DNA from: Microbacterium sp. zg-B185
GTDB taxonomy: Bacteria > Actinomycetota > Actinomycetes > Actinomycetales > Microbacteriaceae
Direction of reading: 5' to 3'
Length of the DNA stretch: 64,000 nucleotides
Assembly: GCF_030246885.1 (NCBI RefSeq)
Contig: NZ_CP126739.1
Location: 1,488,001-1,552,000 of the forward strand
In this document: positions 41,937 through 52,537 of the stretch, in pieces
Layout of the letters: each line of letters begins with the position of its first letter
Numbering within the stretch: position 1 is the first letter of the stretch
The notes under the pieces: model-generated
What the model was told of the DNA's origin: nothing
Seen by the model: the letters and a program-made list of their open reading frames with translations, nothing else
The model's database searches: none
Translations under genes and position numbers: made by a program

Positions 41937-43376
41937 ATGGTCAAAAGCACCGTCGAGAAGCTCACCCCCACCCGGGTGAAGCTGCACATCACGGTTTCGC
42001 CGGATGAGCTCAAGTCGAGCATCGCTCACGCATACGAGCACATCGCGCAGGACGTGCAGATTCCGGGGTTCCGAAAGGGCAAGGTCCCCGCTCCGATCAT
42101 CGATCAGCGCGTCGGCCGAACCGCCGTGCTCGAGCACGCGGTCAGTGAAGGCCTGGACACCTTCTACCGTGAGGCCGTCGAGGCCAACGAGCTGCGCGTC
42201 CTCGGCCGTCCGAGCGCCGACGTCGTGGAGTGGCCGAACGAGAAGGACTTCGCCGGCGACCTGCAGGTCGAGGTCGAGGTGGATGTCCGCCCCGACTTCG
42301 AGCTCCCGGACTTCGCGGGCACCACGATCGAGGTCGACGCCGTCGAGGTCGACGAGGCCGCCATCGACGAGGAGCTGGACCGCCTCCGCGCCCGCTTCGG
42401 CACGCTGGTGACCGTGGACCGGCCGGCCACGACCGGCGACTTCGTGGAGCTCAACCTGGTCGCCACCATCGACGGCACCGAGATCGACCGCGCCGAGGGC
42501 GTCTCGTACGAGATCGGATCCGGCGAGCTGCTGGAGGGCATCGACGAGGCCATCGACTCGCTCACCGCGGGTGAAGAGACGACCTTCCGCTCCACGCTCA
42601 TCGGCGGCGACCACGCCGGCGAGGAGGCCGAGGTGGCCGTCGTGGTCACGGCCGTCAAGGAGCGCGAGCTGCCCGAGGCCGACGACGACTTCGCGCAGAT
42701 CGCCAGCGAGTTCGACACCCTCGCCGAGCTGCGCGAGAGCCTGAAGGATCGTGTGGCGCAGCAGTCCACCTTCACCCAGGGATCGGCCGCCCGCGACAAG
42801 CTCGTGGAGCAGCTGCTCACGCAGGTCGAGATCCCCGTGCCGCCGAAGCTGATCGAGGACGAGGTGCACACCCACCTCGAAGGCGAGAACCGCCTCGAGG
42901 ACGACGTGCACCGCGCCGAGGTCACCGAGGCCAGCGAGAAGCAGTTCCGCACGCAGATGCTGCTGGACGCGATCGCGGAGAACCTCAACGTGTCGGTCTC
43001 GCAGGACGAGCTGACGCAGTACCTCGTGCAGTCCGCCGCGCAGTACGGGATGGCGCCGCAGGAGTTCATCGAGGCGCTGCAGCAGAACAACCAGCTTCCG
43101 TCGCTGGTCGGCGAGGTCGCCCGCAACAAGGCACTGGCCGTCGCGCTGGGCAAGGTCAACGTCGTGGACACGAACGGCGCCCCGGTCGACCTGACCGGCT
43201 TCGTATCGGTCGAGGACGAGGCCGCCGCCGAGGAGCAGGTCCTCGAGGAGGCTGAGGAGATCGCGGACGCCGCTGCCGAGGCGGACGCCGTGATCGAGGC
43301 CGAGGAAGCACCCGCGAAGCCGGCCAAGAAGGCTGCGGCCAAGAAGGCTCCGGCCAAGAAGAAGGCCGCAGAGTAA
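41937..43376 (+). CDS. tig: trigger factor (ribosome-associated chaperone / prolyl isomerase)
   Basis: 479 residues. The ribosome-binding signature is [20 protein letters not shown] (about residues 41-60), then the FKBP-like PPIase domain (about 155-240, [15 protein letters not shown]) and the helical C-terminal substrate cradle. The tail is unusual in composition: an acidic stretch followed by [19 protein letters not shown], a lysine/alanine-rich end typical of actinobacterial trigger factors. The ATG at 41937 has AGGAG 9 bases upstream. A terminator follows, separating it from the TPR and clpP genes. Confidence 0.96.
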   Translation: MVKSTVEKLTPTRVKLHITVSPDELKSSIAHAYEHIAQDVQIPGFRKGKVPAPIIDQRVGRTAVLEHAVSEGLDTFYREAVEANELRVLGRPSADVVEWPNEKDFAGDLQVEVEVDVRPDFELPDFAGTTIEVDAVEVDEAAIDEELDRLRARFGTLVTVDRPATTGDFVELNLVATIDGTEIDRAEGVSYEIGSGELLEGIDEAIDSLTAGEETTFRSTLIGGDHAGEEAEVAVVVTAVKERELPEADDDFAQIASEFDTLAELRESLKDRVAQQSTFTQGSAARDKLVEQLLTQVEIPVPPKLIEDEVHTHLEGENRLEDDVHRAEVTEASEKQFRTQMLLDAIAENLNVSVSQDELTQYLVQSAAQYGMAPQEFIEALQQNNQLPSLVGEVARNKALAVALGKVNVVDTNGAPVDLTGFVSVEDEAAAEEQVLEEAEEIADAAAEADAVIEAEEAPAKPAKKAAAKKAPAKKKAAE

Positions 43377-43405
43377 GACACCAGGTCGCCGACGCCGGCG
43401 ATGCG

Positions 43406-43442
43406 GAAGGGGACGGGTGCCGCGGCATCCGTCCCCTTCTTT
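43406..43442 (+). terminator. rho-independent terminator of tig
   Basis: GAAGGGGACGG (43406-43416) pairs with CCGTCCCCTTC (43429-43439), with inner TGCC/GGCA pairing and TCTTT after the stem. This is one of the clearest terminators in the window. Confidence 0.92.
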
Positions 43443-43460
43443 CGCACAGAGGGGGCAGTC

Positions 43461-44003
43461 ATGACCGAGTGGGACGAGCGCGTGGCAGCCGTGTGGGCGG
43501 ACGCGTCGCTGAGCGAGCAGCAGGTGATCGAGCGGATCGACGCCCTGGCCGCGCAGCGTCCCGATGCTGACCCGCGGGCACTGTTCGAACGCGCCGGCGC
43601 ACGGGATGCCGCGGGGCGGGAAAGCGAGGCCGAGCCGCTGTACCGTGCAGCCCTGGCCGGAGGGCTGGATGACCCGCACCGGGCACAGGCGGTGATCCAG
43701 CTGGCCAGCACGCTGCGCAACCTCGATCGCCACGACGAGGCGATCGGGATGCTGCGCGCCGAAGTCGAGCAGACCCCGCCGTCGGTGCTGCATGACGAGG
43801 CGGCGGCGTTCCTCGCCCTCGCACTGGCGTCCGCCGGAGACATGCGGGAAGCGGCTTCCATCGCCCTGCGCACCCTGGCCCCGCACCTGAGCATGTACCG
43901 CCGGGCGGTGCTGCGGTACGCCGAGGATCTCGTCGGCGACGACGGCTTCTCTGCCCAGGGCGAACACGGCCGGGTCGGATGCGGAGCGCCGGTAGATTCG
44001 TAG
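43461..44003 (+). CDS. tetratricopeptide-repeat-like protein
   Basis: 180 residues, all helical, from the ATG at 43461 after GAGGGGGC. Two or three TPR-like units are visible ([62 protein letters not shown] and the following [19 protein letters not shown]). TPR proteins act as binding scaffolds. Its place between tig and clpP1 suggests a proteostasis link, but this is only context. The clpP1 promoter hexamer TAGATT (43993-43998) lies in its last codons. Confidence 0.8.
   Translation: MTEWDERVAAVWADASLSEQQVIERIDALAAQRPDADPRALFERAGARDAAGRESEAEPLYRAALAGGLDDPHRAQAVIQLASTLRNLDRHDEAIGMLRAEVEQTPPSVLHDEAAAFLALALASAGDMREAASIALRTLAPHLSMYRRAVLRYAEDLVGDDGFSAQGEHGRVGCGAPVDS
43993..43998 (+). promoter_or_regulatory. 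possible -10 hexamer of the clpP1-clpP2 operon
   Basis: TAGATT inside the last codons of the TPR gene, giving a leader of about 25 bases with an AGGAG site before clpP1. Confidence 0.4.
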
Positions 44004-44029
44004 CCACGACCACCGAATCAGGAGTGAAC

Positions 44030-44617
44030 ATGGCCGAACCCCTTGTCGCGACCAGCGTCTTCGACAGGCTGCTGAAAGACCGCATCATCTGGCTGGGCTC
44101 GGAGGTGCGTGACGACAACGCCAACGAAATCTGCGCGAAGATCCTCCTCCTCGCCGCCGAGGACCCGGAGAAGGACATCTTCCTCTACGTGAACTCGCCC
44201 GGCGGATCCATCACCGCGGGCATGGCGATCTACGACACGATGCAGTTCGTCCCGAACGACATCGTCACCGTGGGCATCGGCATGGCCGCGTCTATGGGTC
44301 AGCTGCTGCTGACCAGCGGCACGAAGGGCAAGCGTTACATCACGCCCAACGCGCGTGTGCTGCTGCACCAGCCCCACGGCGGGTTCGGCGGAACCGCCAG
44401 CGACATCCAGACGCAGGCGCAGCTCATCGTCTCGATGAAGAACCGTCTGGCCGAGATCACCGCCGCCCAGACCGGCAAGAGCATCGAGCAGATCAACGAG
44501 GACGGCGACCGGGACCGCTGGTTCACCGCCCAGGAGGCGCTCGAGTACGGTTTCGTCGACCACATCCGCGCGCATCTCGAAGACGTCGTCGGCGGCGGCG
44601 GAACCGACCAGGAGTGA
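44030..44617 (+). CDS. clpP1: ATP-dependent Clp protease proteolytic subunit 1
   Basis: 195 residues. The catalytic serine is Ser88 in GMAASMGQ and the histidine is His113 in LLHQPHGG; the Asp is in the DRDRWF region near 162. In actinobacteria ClpP1 and ClpP2 form mixed tetradecamers that degrade proteins fed by ClpX or ClpC. An AGGAG ribosome-binding site precedes the ATG at 44030. The clpP2 ATG is 31 bases after the stop. Confidence 0.96.
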   Translation: MAEPLVATSVFDRLLKDRIIWLGSEVRDDNANEICAKILLLAAEDPEKDIFLYVNSPGGSITAGMAIYDTMQFVPNDIVTVGIGMAASMGQLLLTSGTKGKRYITPNARVLLHQPHGGFGGTASDIQTQAQLIVSMKNRLAEITAAQTGKSIEQINEDGDRDRWFTAQEALEYGFVDHIRAHLEDVVGGGGTDQE

Positions 44618-44648
44618 CCGAAGGCGAATGAGAAGGAACGACAGCGAT

Positions 44649-45320
44649 ATGAGCACCCCCACCTTCGGCGGCACTGCAGGCAACGGCCTGGCACTGCCCT
44701 CCAGCCGATACATCCTTCCCCAGTTCGAGGAGCGCACGGCGTACGGCTACAAGCGCCAGGACCCGTACAACAAGCTGTTCGAGGATCGAGTGATCTTCCT
44801 CGGCGTGCAGGTCGACGACGCATCGGCGGACGACGTCATGGCGCAGCTGCTCGTGCTGGAGAGCCAGGACCCCGACCGAGACATCATCATGTACATCAAC
44901 TCGCCCGGTGGTTCGTTCACCGCGATGACGGCGATCTACGACACGATGCAGTACATCTCCCCTCAGATCCAGACCGTCGTCCTCGGGCAGGCCGCCTCCG
45001 CGGCAGCCGTCCTGCTGGCGGCCGGAGCGCCCGGCAAGCGACTGGCGCTGCCCAACGCTCGCGTGCTGATCCACCAGCCCGCGATGGGCGAGGCCGGGCA
45101 CGGCCAGGCATCGGACATCGAGATCCAGGCGGCGGAGATCCTCCGCATGCGGACATGGCTGGAGATGACTCTCGCCGCGCACTCCAACCGCACGGTCGAG
45201 CAGGTCAACCGCGACATCGACCGCGACAAGATCCTGGACGGCCGCGAGGCCGTCGAGTACGGACTCGTCGACCAGGTGCTGACCACGCGCAAGCGCATTC
45301 CGGCCGCGCTGACCAAGTAG
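44649..45320 (+). CDS. clpP2: ATP-dependent Clp protease proteolytic subunit 2
   Basis: 223 residues, longer at the N terminus than ClpP1 because of a probable propeptide ([31 protein letters not shown]). Ser117 (GQAASAAA), His142 (IHQPAMG) and an Asp in DIDRDK near 191-193 form the triad. It pairs with ClpP1 in a hetero-oligomeric protease. An AAGGA site precedes the ATG at 44649, which was chosen over a TTG/ATG a few codons upstream for this reason. A hairpin terminator follows. Confidence 0.95.
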   Translation: MSTPTFGGTAGNGLALPSSRYILPQFEERTAYGYKRQDPYNKLFEDRVIFLGVQVDDASADDVMAQLLVLESQDPDRDIIMYINSPGGSFTAMTAIYDTMQYISPQIQTVVLGQAASAAAVLLAAGAPGKRLALPNARVLIHQPAMGEAGHGQASDIEIQAAEILRMRTWLEMTLAAHSNRTVEQVNRDIDRDKILDGREAVEYGLVDQVLTTRKRIPAALTK

Positions 45321-45330
45321 CCAATCGCCT

Positions 45331-45370
45331 CGACGCCCCGTTGCCTCTGCGAAGAGGAAGCGGGGCGTCG
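45331..45370 (+). terminator. hairpin terminator of clpP1-clpP2
   Basis: CGACGCCCCG plus CCTCT (45331-45348) pairs with AGAGG plus GCGGGGCGTCG (45353-45370) around a GCGA loop, with one mismatch and one wobble pair in an 18-bp stem. No T-run follows. Confidence 0.8.
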
Positions 45371-45457
45371 TCGTGCACCGGTTCCGCCGTCAGCAGAAAC
45401 CCGGGTCGCGCTTTCCCAATGCGCCCCGCAATCCCTCCGCATGTCGATGTCACCGGT

Positions 45458-45463
45458 TAGGCT
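45458..45463 (+). promoter_or_regulatory. possible -10 hexamer of clpX
   Basis: TAGGCT in the 216-base gap between clpP2 and clpX, giving a leader of about 68 bases that ends with GAGGAG before the clpX ATG. Confidence 0.35.
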
Positions 45464-45536
45464 CTGAGGACAGCCGGGGCAGGGATCCCGACGCCATGGG
45501 GGCGAGGCCCTCACTGCATGAAACGAGGAGAGCCTG

Positions 45537-46805
<1,269 letters not shown>

Positions 46806-46851
46806 GGCCCGGCGTCTCCCCGCCGCAGCACGCCGCGTCCGGGCTCCGTCG

Positions 46852-46857
46852 TAACGT
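46852..46857 (+). promoter_or_regulatory. -10 hexamer of the epoxide hydrolase-like gene (leaderless)
   Basis: TAACGT ends six bases before the ATG at 46864. Confidence 0.45.
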
Positions 46858-46863
46858 TCTCTC

Positions 46864-47982
46864 ATGATCCCGGTCAGGCCGTTCACCCTCCACGTGCCGG
46901 ATGCCGTCCTCGACGACCTGCGGGATCGGCTGGCGCGCAGTCGGCTGCTGGAGGATTCGCCACGCCGCCCTGCCGCCGGGATGAGCGCGCAGTACCACCG
47001 GCAGCTCGTGGAATCCTGGCGGGATTTCGACTGGCGGGAGCGGGAGCGATGGCTCGGCGCGCATCCGCAGTTCCTCGCCGACATCGAGGACACCACCATT
47101 CACTTCGCGCATCGGCGGGGGACGGGGGAGAACCCCCCGGCACTGCTGGTGATGCACGGCTGGCCGCACACCTTCGCCCTGCAGCTGGAATTCGCCGATC
47201 TGCTGCCGGACTTCTCGGTCGTGGTGGCCAGTCTCCCCGGATTCGCGTTCTCGACGCCGTACGCGGCGGGACCGATCACCGAACGGCGCCTGGCTGCCAC
47301 GATGCACAGTCTGATGACCGACGTCCTGGGCTATCGGCGGTACCTGACCTACGGCGAGGACGTGTCCGCGAACGTGAACGACCTGATCGCGGCGTCCTAC
47401 CCGGACGCGGCGGCCGGCGTCCTGGTCACGCACGCGCACTTCCCGACACCGGACGAACGCCGTCAGAGCGCCTCACCCGAGGAGCGCGGATTCTTTGCAC
47501 GGCTGGCCGCATCGCACGACAGAGACGGTGCCTACGGGCACGTACAGGCGACCCGCCCGGACACGCTGGCCGTGGCGCTGAACGATTCCCCGGCCGGTCT
47601 GATCGGGTGGCTCACCGAGAAGCTCGTGGAGTGGAGCGACACCCCGCCGGCAGAGCCGGTCGCTGTCGAGCGGCGCATCGCCCGGGAGCGGATCCTGACC
47701 GAGGCGATGATCTACTGGGTCACGCAGAGCATCGGCACCTCGTTCCGACCGTACTACGAGGGCGCGGACACACCGGATCCGATCCCCCCGGTGGAGGTGC
47801 CCGCAGCGGTGTTCATCCAACGACACGAGCACGACTATCCCGAGTCGCTTGCGCGGACGTTCTACCGGGACCTCCGGGTGTTCGAGCGGCTGGCCGAGGG
47901 CGGCCACTTCGCCGTTGCCGAAGTACCCGGCGCCATGGCAGCGCGCACGCGCGCGTTCGCGCGCGAGATCGGCCTGCTCTAG
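46864..47982 (+). CDS. epoxide hydrolase-family alpha/beta hydrolase
   Basis: 372 residues, beginning with the epoxide-hydrolase N-terminal domain (RPFTLHVPDAVLDDLRDRLARSRLLEDSP). The oxyanion motif is MHGWPHTF and the terminal base is the His in GGHFAVAEVPG. The nucleophile elbow reads TYGEDVSANVND, so the Asp is present but the Trp that normally follows (GGDWG) is missing; activity may be altered. The enzyme would open an epoxide or cleave another small substrate. It is followed by the convergent M3 peptidase gene two bases after its stop. Confidence 0.85.
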   Translation: MIPVRPFTLHVPDAVLDDLRDRLARSRLLEDSPRRPAAGMSAQYHRQLVESWRDFDWRERERWLGAHPQFLADIEDTTIHFAHRRGTGENPPALLVMHGWPHTFALQLEFADLLPDFSVVVASLPGFAFSTPYAAGPITERRLAATMHSLMTDVLGYRRYLTYGEDVSANVNDLIAASYPDAAAGVLVTHAHFPTPDERRQSASPEERGFFARLAASHDRDGAYGHVQATRPDTLAVALNDSPAGLIGWLTEKLVEWSDTPPAEPVAVERRIARERILTEAMIYWVTQSIGTSFRPYYEGADTPDPIPPVEVPAAVFIQRHEHDYPESLARTFYRDLRVFERLAEGGHFAVAEVPGAMAARTRAFAREIGLL

Positions 47983-47984
47983 CG

Positions 47985-50036
47985 TCAGGCGGCGAGGCCG
48001 CGGCGCTCCAGCAACGGCTGGATCTCGGCATCCCGCCCGCGGAAGTCGCGGTAGGCCTCCAGCGGATCCTTGGACCCGCCGACGCCGAGCAGGCGCTCGC
48101 GGAACCGTTCTCCGTTCGCACGCTGCAGACCGCCGTTCTCGCGGAACCACTCGACGGTGTCCGCGTCCAGCACCTCGCTCCAGATGTACGAGTAATAGCC
48201 GGCGCTGTAGCCCCCGGAGAACACGTGTGCGAAATACGTCGATGAGTAACGGGTCGGAACGACGGGGTTGTCCAGGCCGATGTCGGACAGCGCCGCCGCC
48301 TCGAAATCCGCCACGTCCAGATCTCCCGCGGCCGTCTCGGCATCCAGCGAGTGCCACGCCTGATCGAGCCATGCGGCGGCGAGATACTCGCTGGTGGCGA
48401 ACCCCTGGTTGAACGCCTCAGATGCCCGCAGCTTCTCCACCACATCGCGGGGGAGCGCCTCCCCGGTGTCGACGTGGCGCGCATAGGTGTCCAGGATCTC
48501 CGGCCAGTAGATCCACATCTCGTTCACCTGGCTGGGGAACTCGACGAAGTCGCGGAACACGTTCGTCCCGGCGAAGTGCGGATAGGTGACTGTGGCGAAC
48601 AATCCGTGCAGCGCGTGCCCGAACTCGTGGAACAGGGTCGTGACCTCGTCCAGCGTCAGCAGGGTGGGGCGGCCGGCCGCGGGCTTGGGCACGTTCAGGT
48701 TGTTCACGACGATCGACTGAGTACCGCGCAGGCGGGACTGCAGCACGATCGAGTTCATCCACGCCCCGCCGCGTTTGGTGTCGCGTGTGTAGAGGTCCAG
48801 GAGGAACAGACCCAGAGTGGATCCGTCGCCATTGCGCACCTCGAAGACGCGCACGTCCGGGTGGTATGCGTCCAGGTCGGCGCGCTCTTCGAACGTGATT
48901 CCGTACAGTTCGGTCGCCGCGTGGAACACCCCGTCCCGCAGCACCCGCTCGGCCTCGAACCAGGGACGCAGCGCGGAACGGTCCAGATCGTACTCGGCAG
49001 CTCGCACGCGCTCGGTGTAGAACGCCCAGTCGTGCGCCTCCAGCGGGAACGGCTCCGGTTCGGCGTCGATGATCCTCTGCAGGACCGCCTGCTCCCGTGC
49101 CGCGTTGCGCGCCGCGGGCACCGCGAGGCGGCGCAGCAGGTCGTGGACCGCCTCGGGCGAGCCGGCGGTCTCGTCCGAGGTGACGTAGGCGGCGTGCGAG
49201 CGGTAACCGAGCAGGGCGGCGCGCTCGGCACGGAGCCTGACGATCTCGCGCAGCACGGGTCGATTGTCGTTCAGTCCGGCCCGTGAACCTCGCGCTCGTG
49301 AGGCATCCAGGATGCGCTTGCGGCTGGTGCGGTCGGTCAGCGTGGACAGGTACGGGTGCCCCGTGAACAGCGTCAGCGTGACCACCCACTTGCCCTCGAG
49401 CCCGCGGTCCGCCGCCGCCTGTGCGGCCGCGGAGAGTTCACCCTCGGCGAGGCCGTCCAGCTCGGCGGCGTCCTCGAAGACCACAGCGAGCTCGTTCGTG
49501 TCACGGAGCAGGTTCTTCTCGAAGGTCGTCGTCAGGGTGGACAGCCGCTGGTTCACGGCCGTCAGACGCGCCTTCGCCGCGTCATCCAGGCCCGCGCCGG
49601 CATGGGACATCTCCCGGAAGTGGCGCTCCACCAGATACCGCTGCTCGGCGGTCAACCCCAGATCGTCCCGCTGCTCGTGCAGCGTCTTGATGCGTCGGTA
49701 CAGGTCGGCATCCAGCTGGATCGAGTCCTGGTGCGCGGACATGAGCGGCGCGAGCGTCTCTTCGATCTCCTGGATCTCCGGTGTGGCGTCGGCGGAAGAG
49801 ACGGTGTAGAAGGTGCGGGCCACATCGCCCAGCAGTCTGCCGCTGGATTCCAGCGCGACCATCGTGTTCTCGAATGTCGGCCGGGCTCGCAGACGTGTGA
49901 TGGCCTCGATCTCGCGACGCTGCGCGTCGAACGCGGCCTCGAAGGCAGGAAGGTAATGCTCGGGGCGGATCAGCGAGTACTCCGGGAGCCCGTAGGGCAG
50001 TGGACTCGGGGACAGCAGGGGGTTCTCATTCGCCAT
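47985..50036 (-). CDS. M3 family oligopeptidase (Dcp/OpdA-like)
   Basis: 683 residues. The zinc site is HEFGHALHG with His470 and His474, Glu471 as base and the later Glu in the EFPSQVNEMW segment. The N-terminal helical part (ENPLLSPSPLPYGLPEYSLIRPEHYLPAFEAAFD) is typical of Dcp-type peptidyl-dipeptidases. It degrades short peptides in the cytoplasm. The ATG at 50036 is the family start (MANENPLL); the upstream extension would run into the divergent regulator promoter. Confidence 0.94.
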   Translation of the reverse strand: MANENPLLSPSPLPYGLPEYSLIRPEHYLPAFEAAFDAQRREIEAITRLRARPTFENTMVALESSGRLLGDVARTFYTVSSADATPEIQEIEETLAPLMSAHQDSIQLDADLYRRIKTLHEQRDDLGLTAEQRYLVERHFREMSHAGAGLDDAAKARLTAVNQRLSTLTTTFEKNLLRDTNELAVVFEDAAELDGLAEGELSAAAQAAADRGLEGKWVVTLTLFTGHPYLSTLTDRTSRKRILDASRARGSRAGLNDNRPVLREIVRLRAERAALLGYRSHAAYVTSDETAGSPEAVHDLLRRLAVPAARNAAREQAVLQRIIDAEPEPFPLEAHDWAFYTERVRAAEYDLDRSALRPWFEAERVLRDGVFHAATELYGITFEERADLDAYHPDVRVFEVRNGDGSTLGLFLLDLYTRDTKRGGAWMNSIVLQSRLRGTQSIVVNNLNVPKPAAGRPTLLTLDEVTTLFHEFGHALHGLFATVTYPHFAGTNVFRDFVEFPSQVNEMWIYWPEILDTYARHVDTGEALPRDVVEKLRASEAFNQGFATSEYLAAAWLDQAWHSLDAETAAGDLDVADFEAAALSDIGLDNPVVPTRYSSTYFAHVFSGGYSAGYYSYIWSEVLDADTVEWFRENGGLQRANGERFRERLLGVGGSKDPLEAYRDFRGRDAEIQPLLERRGLAA

Positions 50037-50074
50037 GCGACCAAGCCTAAAGCCAACGTAGATGCCACGATATG

Positions 50075-50108
50075 TTTGCAAAGAGATGCTTGCAAAGATC
50101 CCTTTGCA
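50075..50108. promoter_or_regulatory. repeat-type operator of the ArsR-type regulator operon
   Basis: TTTGCAAAGA at 50075-50084 and TTGCAAAGAT at 50090-50099 are direct copies 14 bases apart; CTTTGCA at 50102-50108 is a further partial, inverted-reading copy. The unit is itself close to the palindrome CTTTGCAAAG. The second copy contains the -35 TTGCAA of the operon promoter, so binding should repress it. Confidence 0.65.
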
Positions 50109-50118
50109 CCGCTATCGT
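50090..50118 (+). promoter_or_regulatory. leaderless promoter of the ArsR-type/MFS operon
   Basis: TTGCAA (50090-50095), a 17-base spacer and TATCGT (50113-50118), ending six bases before the ATG at 50125. This is the only leaderless promoter in the window with a good -35. Confidence 0.6.
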
Positions 50119-50124
50119 CGTCCT

Positions 50125-50754
50125 ATGACTGACGAACCGCAACCCGCCCAGCCCGACGATTGGCGCTCGGGTGACCGGGTGCTGGATGCCGGCGCCCTCC
50201 GCGCGCTGGCGCACCCCCTGCGGGTGAAGATCTACGACATCCTCAGCCAGTACGGCCGTCAGACCGCCAGCTCCCTCGCGGAGCGGCTAGGGGAGTCCTC
50301 GGGGTCGACCAGCTACCACCTGCGGGCACTGGCCAAGCACGAGCTGATTCGGGAGTGCACCGACCAGGGCACGGGCCGCCAGCGGTGGTGGGAGCGGCCG
50401 GCAGGAGGCGTGTCCTTCGCCAATCCCGAGGCGATGAAGACGCCATCCGGCAAGGCGGCCACGCAGATCGTCATGAACGAATTCTTCACGCTGCGCCAGG
50501 ACCAGCTGCTGGAGTTCATCCATCGCGGGATCGCTCAGGACGTCGCGGGGCGGGACGCGTGGCAGGAGGCAAGCATGATCTCGACCGCCACCGCGCGTCT
50601 CACGGCAGACCAGAGCAGAGAGCTCAACAGGAAGATCATGGCGCTCATCGACCAGACCGTCGACGAATATCGCGACCAGACCGGCGAGGGCGTGCGCCCC
50701 GTCACCATCCGAGCGGATGTGTTCCCGCTCCCCGAGCTAGGAGAACCGTCATGA
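50125..50754 (+). CDS. ArsR-type winged-helix transcriptional regulator
   Basis: 209 residues. The winged helix is [52 protein letters not shown] (about 26-80), of the type with an N-terminal HTH_20/ArsR-like domain and a longer C-terminal helical part. No cysteine metal site is visible, so a metal ligand is unlikely. The ATG at 50125 is positioned by the promoter. The stop overlaps the next small gene (ATGA), and the operon ends with an MFS exporter, so it probably represses its own exporter until a ligand is bound. Confidence 0.88.
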   Translation: MTDEPQPAQPDDWRSGDRVLDAGALRALAHPLRVKIYDILSQYGRQTASSLAERLGESSGSTSYHLRALAKHELIRECTDQGTGRQRWWERPAGGVSFANPEAMKTPSGKAATQIVMNEFFTLRQDQLLEFIHRGIAQDVAGRDAWQEASMISTATARLTADQSRELNRKIMALIDQTVDEYRDQTGEGVRPVTIRADVFPLPELGEPS

Positions 50755-50966
50755 CCGCCGTCTCCGCGCCCCGCGTCCTCCCGCGGGCGACTCCCTTCGA
50801 ACGCGCGCTCCTGCGCGCCGCCTCCGGCCTGGATCGGTACGTCGCCGCTCGCCTCGACCGTCGTGGCCACCCCGCCTACCGCCGCGCTGCGGAGGCTCGT
50901 TCCCACGCCGTCACCCTGCGCGCCGCCGCAGAGGCGCGTGGCGCGATGGGTGTTCTTCCGCGATGA
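50751..50966 (+). CDS. small basic protein of unknown function in a regulator/MFS operon (71 aa)
   Basis: Reads [39 protein letters not shown] and ends [12 protein letters not shown]. It has about 16 arginines, no membrane segment and a predicted two-helix amphipathic shape. ATGA overlaps at both its start (with the regulator stop) and its end (with the MFS start) show that it is a translated, coupled cistron rather than a chance frame. Function is unknown; it might interact with the regulator or the transporter. Confidence 0.8.
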   Translation: MTAVSAPRVLPRATPFERALLRAASGLDRYVAARLDRRGHPAYRRAAEARSHAVTLRAAAEARGAMGVLPR

Positions 50967-52291
50967 CCGACGCGGCCGCGCCCGCTGCCAGGGGCGAGGC
51001 GGCCGAACCGGCCCGTCCGCGCGGCCGGCCTCGCCCGCTGGGCCGTGACTTCGGCAAGCTGTGGATCGCCGCCGCCTTCAGCAACCTCGCGGACGGGCTC
51101 GGCCGCATGGCCGTCCCGCTCATCGCCACGACGCTGACCCGCGATCCGCTGGCCATCGCCGTGGTGGGCGCGCTCGCGTTCCTGCCGTGGCTGGTGTTCG
51201 GTCTGCCCGCCGGAATGATCGTCGACCGATTCGACCGCCGCATCATCATGGCGGTTGCCAACGGCATCCGCGGTGCGGTCGCGCTGTGGCTGGCGATCCT
51301 CACCGCCACCGGGCAGATCAGCCTGTGGGCGCTGTTCGCCGGCACGCTGGTCTTCGGCCTGGGCGAGACCCTGTTCGACAATGCGACCAACGCCGTCATC
51401 CCCGGCCTGGTCACCCCGCGCCAGCTCGATCGCGCGAACGGCCGTATGCAGGCCGCACAGGTCACGATCGACAGCTTCATCGCGACGCCCATCGCGGGAG
51501 TGCTGTTCGCCGTCGCGCTGGCGCTGCCCCTGTGGGTGGGCTCGGTGGGCTATCTCGTCCCGATCGTGCTGGCCGTCCTGCTTCCGCTGTCGGCCGCCCG
51601 CCCGCTTCGCGAGCACGCCGCTTCTGCGCAACCGGATCCGCCACAGGTCGCGACCGGCCAGGCCGCACCGTCGAAGGTTTCTGCGCGCGAGGCGATCGCT
51701 TACCTGTGGGGGAGCCGCTATCTGCGGGCGATGGTCGTCTTCACGTCGCTCGTCGGCTCCGCGTTCGCATTCGCGCAGGCCGGGACGATCCTGTATTTCC
51801 TGGACGTTCAGCACGTGGCGCCGGCCGCGATCGGTCTCGTCACGGCGGGCATCGGCGCCGGAGCCCTCGTCGGCGCGCTGACGGCGCCGCGGCTTGTGGC
51901 CGGGTTCGGCCGTGGCTGGGTGCTGTTCGCCGCCAACGTCGTCTCAGCGCTGGCGATGCTGCTGACCGGCCTCGCCGCCGACGTCGTGACGGCTGTACTC
52001 GCGTACGGCCTGTTCGCGTTCGCCGTGTCCACCTGGAACGTCCCGTGGGGAGCGCTTCGGCAGCAGATCGTGCCGGGGCACCTGTTCGGTCGAGTGCTGG
52101 GGATCATCCGGATGCTGACCTGGGGGATGTTCCCGATTGCGACGCTTCTGGGCGGATGGGTGGCGCGGATCGATCTGCGGCTGCCGTTTGTGATCGCCGC
52201 CGCCGTCGTTGCCGTCGCCGCTCTCGTCGCGGCCCGGCTGCTGATCGTCGGCACCCGACGAGCCGGAGCCGAGCCTCAGGGCGGGTCCTAG
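50963..52291 (+). CDS. MFS transporter (probable drug exporter)
   Basis: 442 residues with twelve predicted membrane segments. An MFS motif A-like sequence, [17 protein letters not shown], lies between helices 2 and 3, and the fold is of the DHA3/enterobactin-exporter type. The N terminus is Ala/Pro/Arg rich and cytoplasmic. The exporter is the last gene of a regulator-led operon, so its substrate is probably what the regulator senses. Its TAG stop shares the bases CTAG with the stop of the convergent gene. Confidence 0.9.
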   Translation: MTDAAAPAARGEAAEPARPRGRPRPLGRDFGKLWIAAAFSNLADGLGRMAVPLIATTLTRDPLAIAVVGALAFLPWLVFGLPAGMIVDRFDRRIIMAVANGIRGAVALWLAILTATGQISLWALFAGTLVFGLGETLFDNATNAVIPGLVTPRQLDRANGRMQAAQVTIDSFIATPIAGVLFAVALALPLWVGSVGYLVPIVLAVLLPLSAARPLREHAASAQPDPPQVATGQAAPSKVSAREAIAYLWGSRYLRAMVVFTSLVGSAFAFAQAGTILYFLDVQHVAPAAIGLVTAGIGAGALVGALTAPRLVAGFGRGWVLFAANVVSALAMLLTGLAADVVTAVLAYGLFAFAVSTWNVPWGALRQQIVPGHLFGRVLGIIRMLTWGMFPIATLLGGWVARIDLRLPFVIAAAVVAVAALVAARLLIVGTRRAGAEPQGGS

Positions 52292-52536
52292 CCGAACTCG
52301 TCATCCTCGTCGTAGCGCACGACCGCCTTGCCGTTCGCGTCCAGACTGACGATGACTCCGGTGTCCAGCTCGGCGATCGGCCGCCCCTCCAGCCACGTCA
52401 GCGTCCATCGCGGCGTCGGCTGCCCGAGCTGATCGGCCGGCATCGCGTCCTCGACGGCGTCGATCTGCTGGCGAAGCGAGGCGGGGACCGACGCGGGTGG
52501 TTCGCTTCCCGCCGACCATCGTGTGCCCAGTTGCAT
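52288..52536 (-). CDS. small acidic protein of unknown function downstream of valS (82 aa)
   Basis: The protein starts [30 protein letters not shown] and ends [23 protein letters not shown] helix is followed by a short beta-rich region ([22 protein letters not shown]). The ATG is one base after the valS stop, so it is almost surely cotranscribed and coupled with valS. I recognise it as a conserved small companion of valS in this family of bacteria, with no known function; this association is from memory and unverified. Confidence 0.75.
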   Translation of the reverse strand: MQLGTRWSAGSEPPASVPASLRQQIDAVEDAMPADQLGQPTPRWTLTWLEGRPIAELDTGVIVSLDANGKAVVRYDEDDEFG

Positions 52537-52537
52537 C

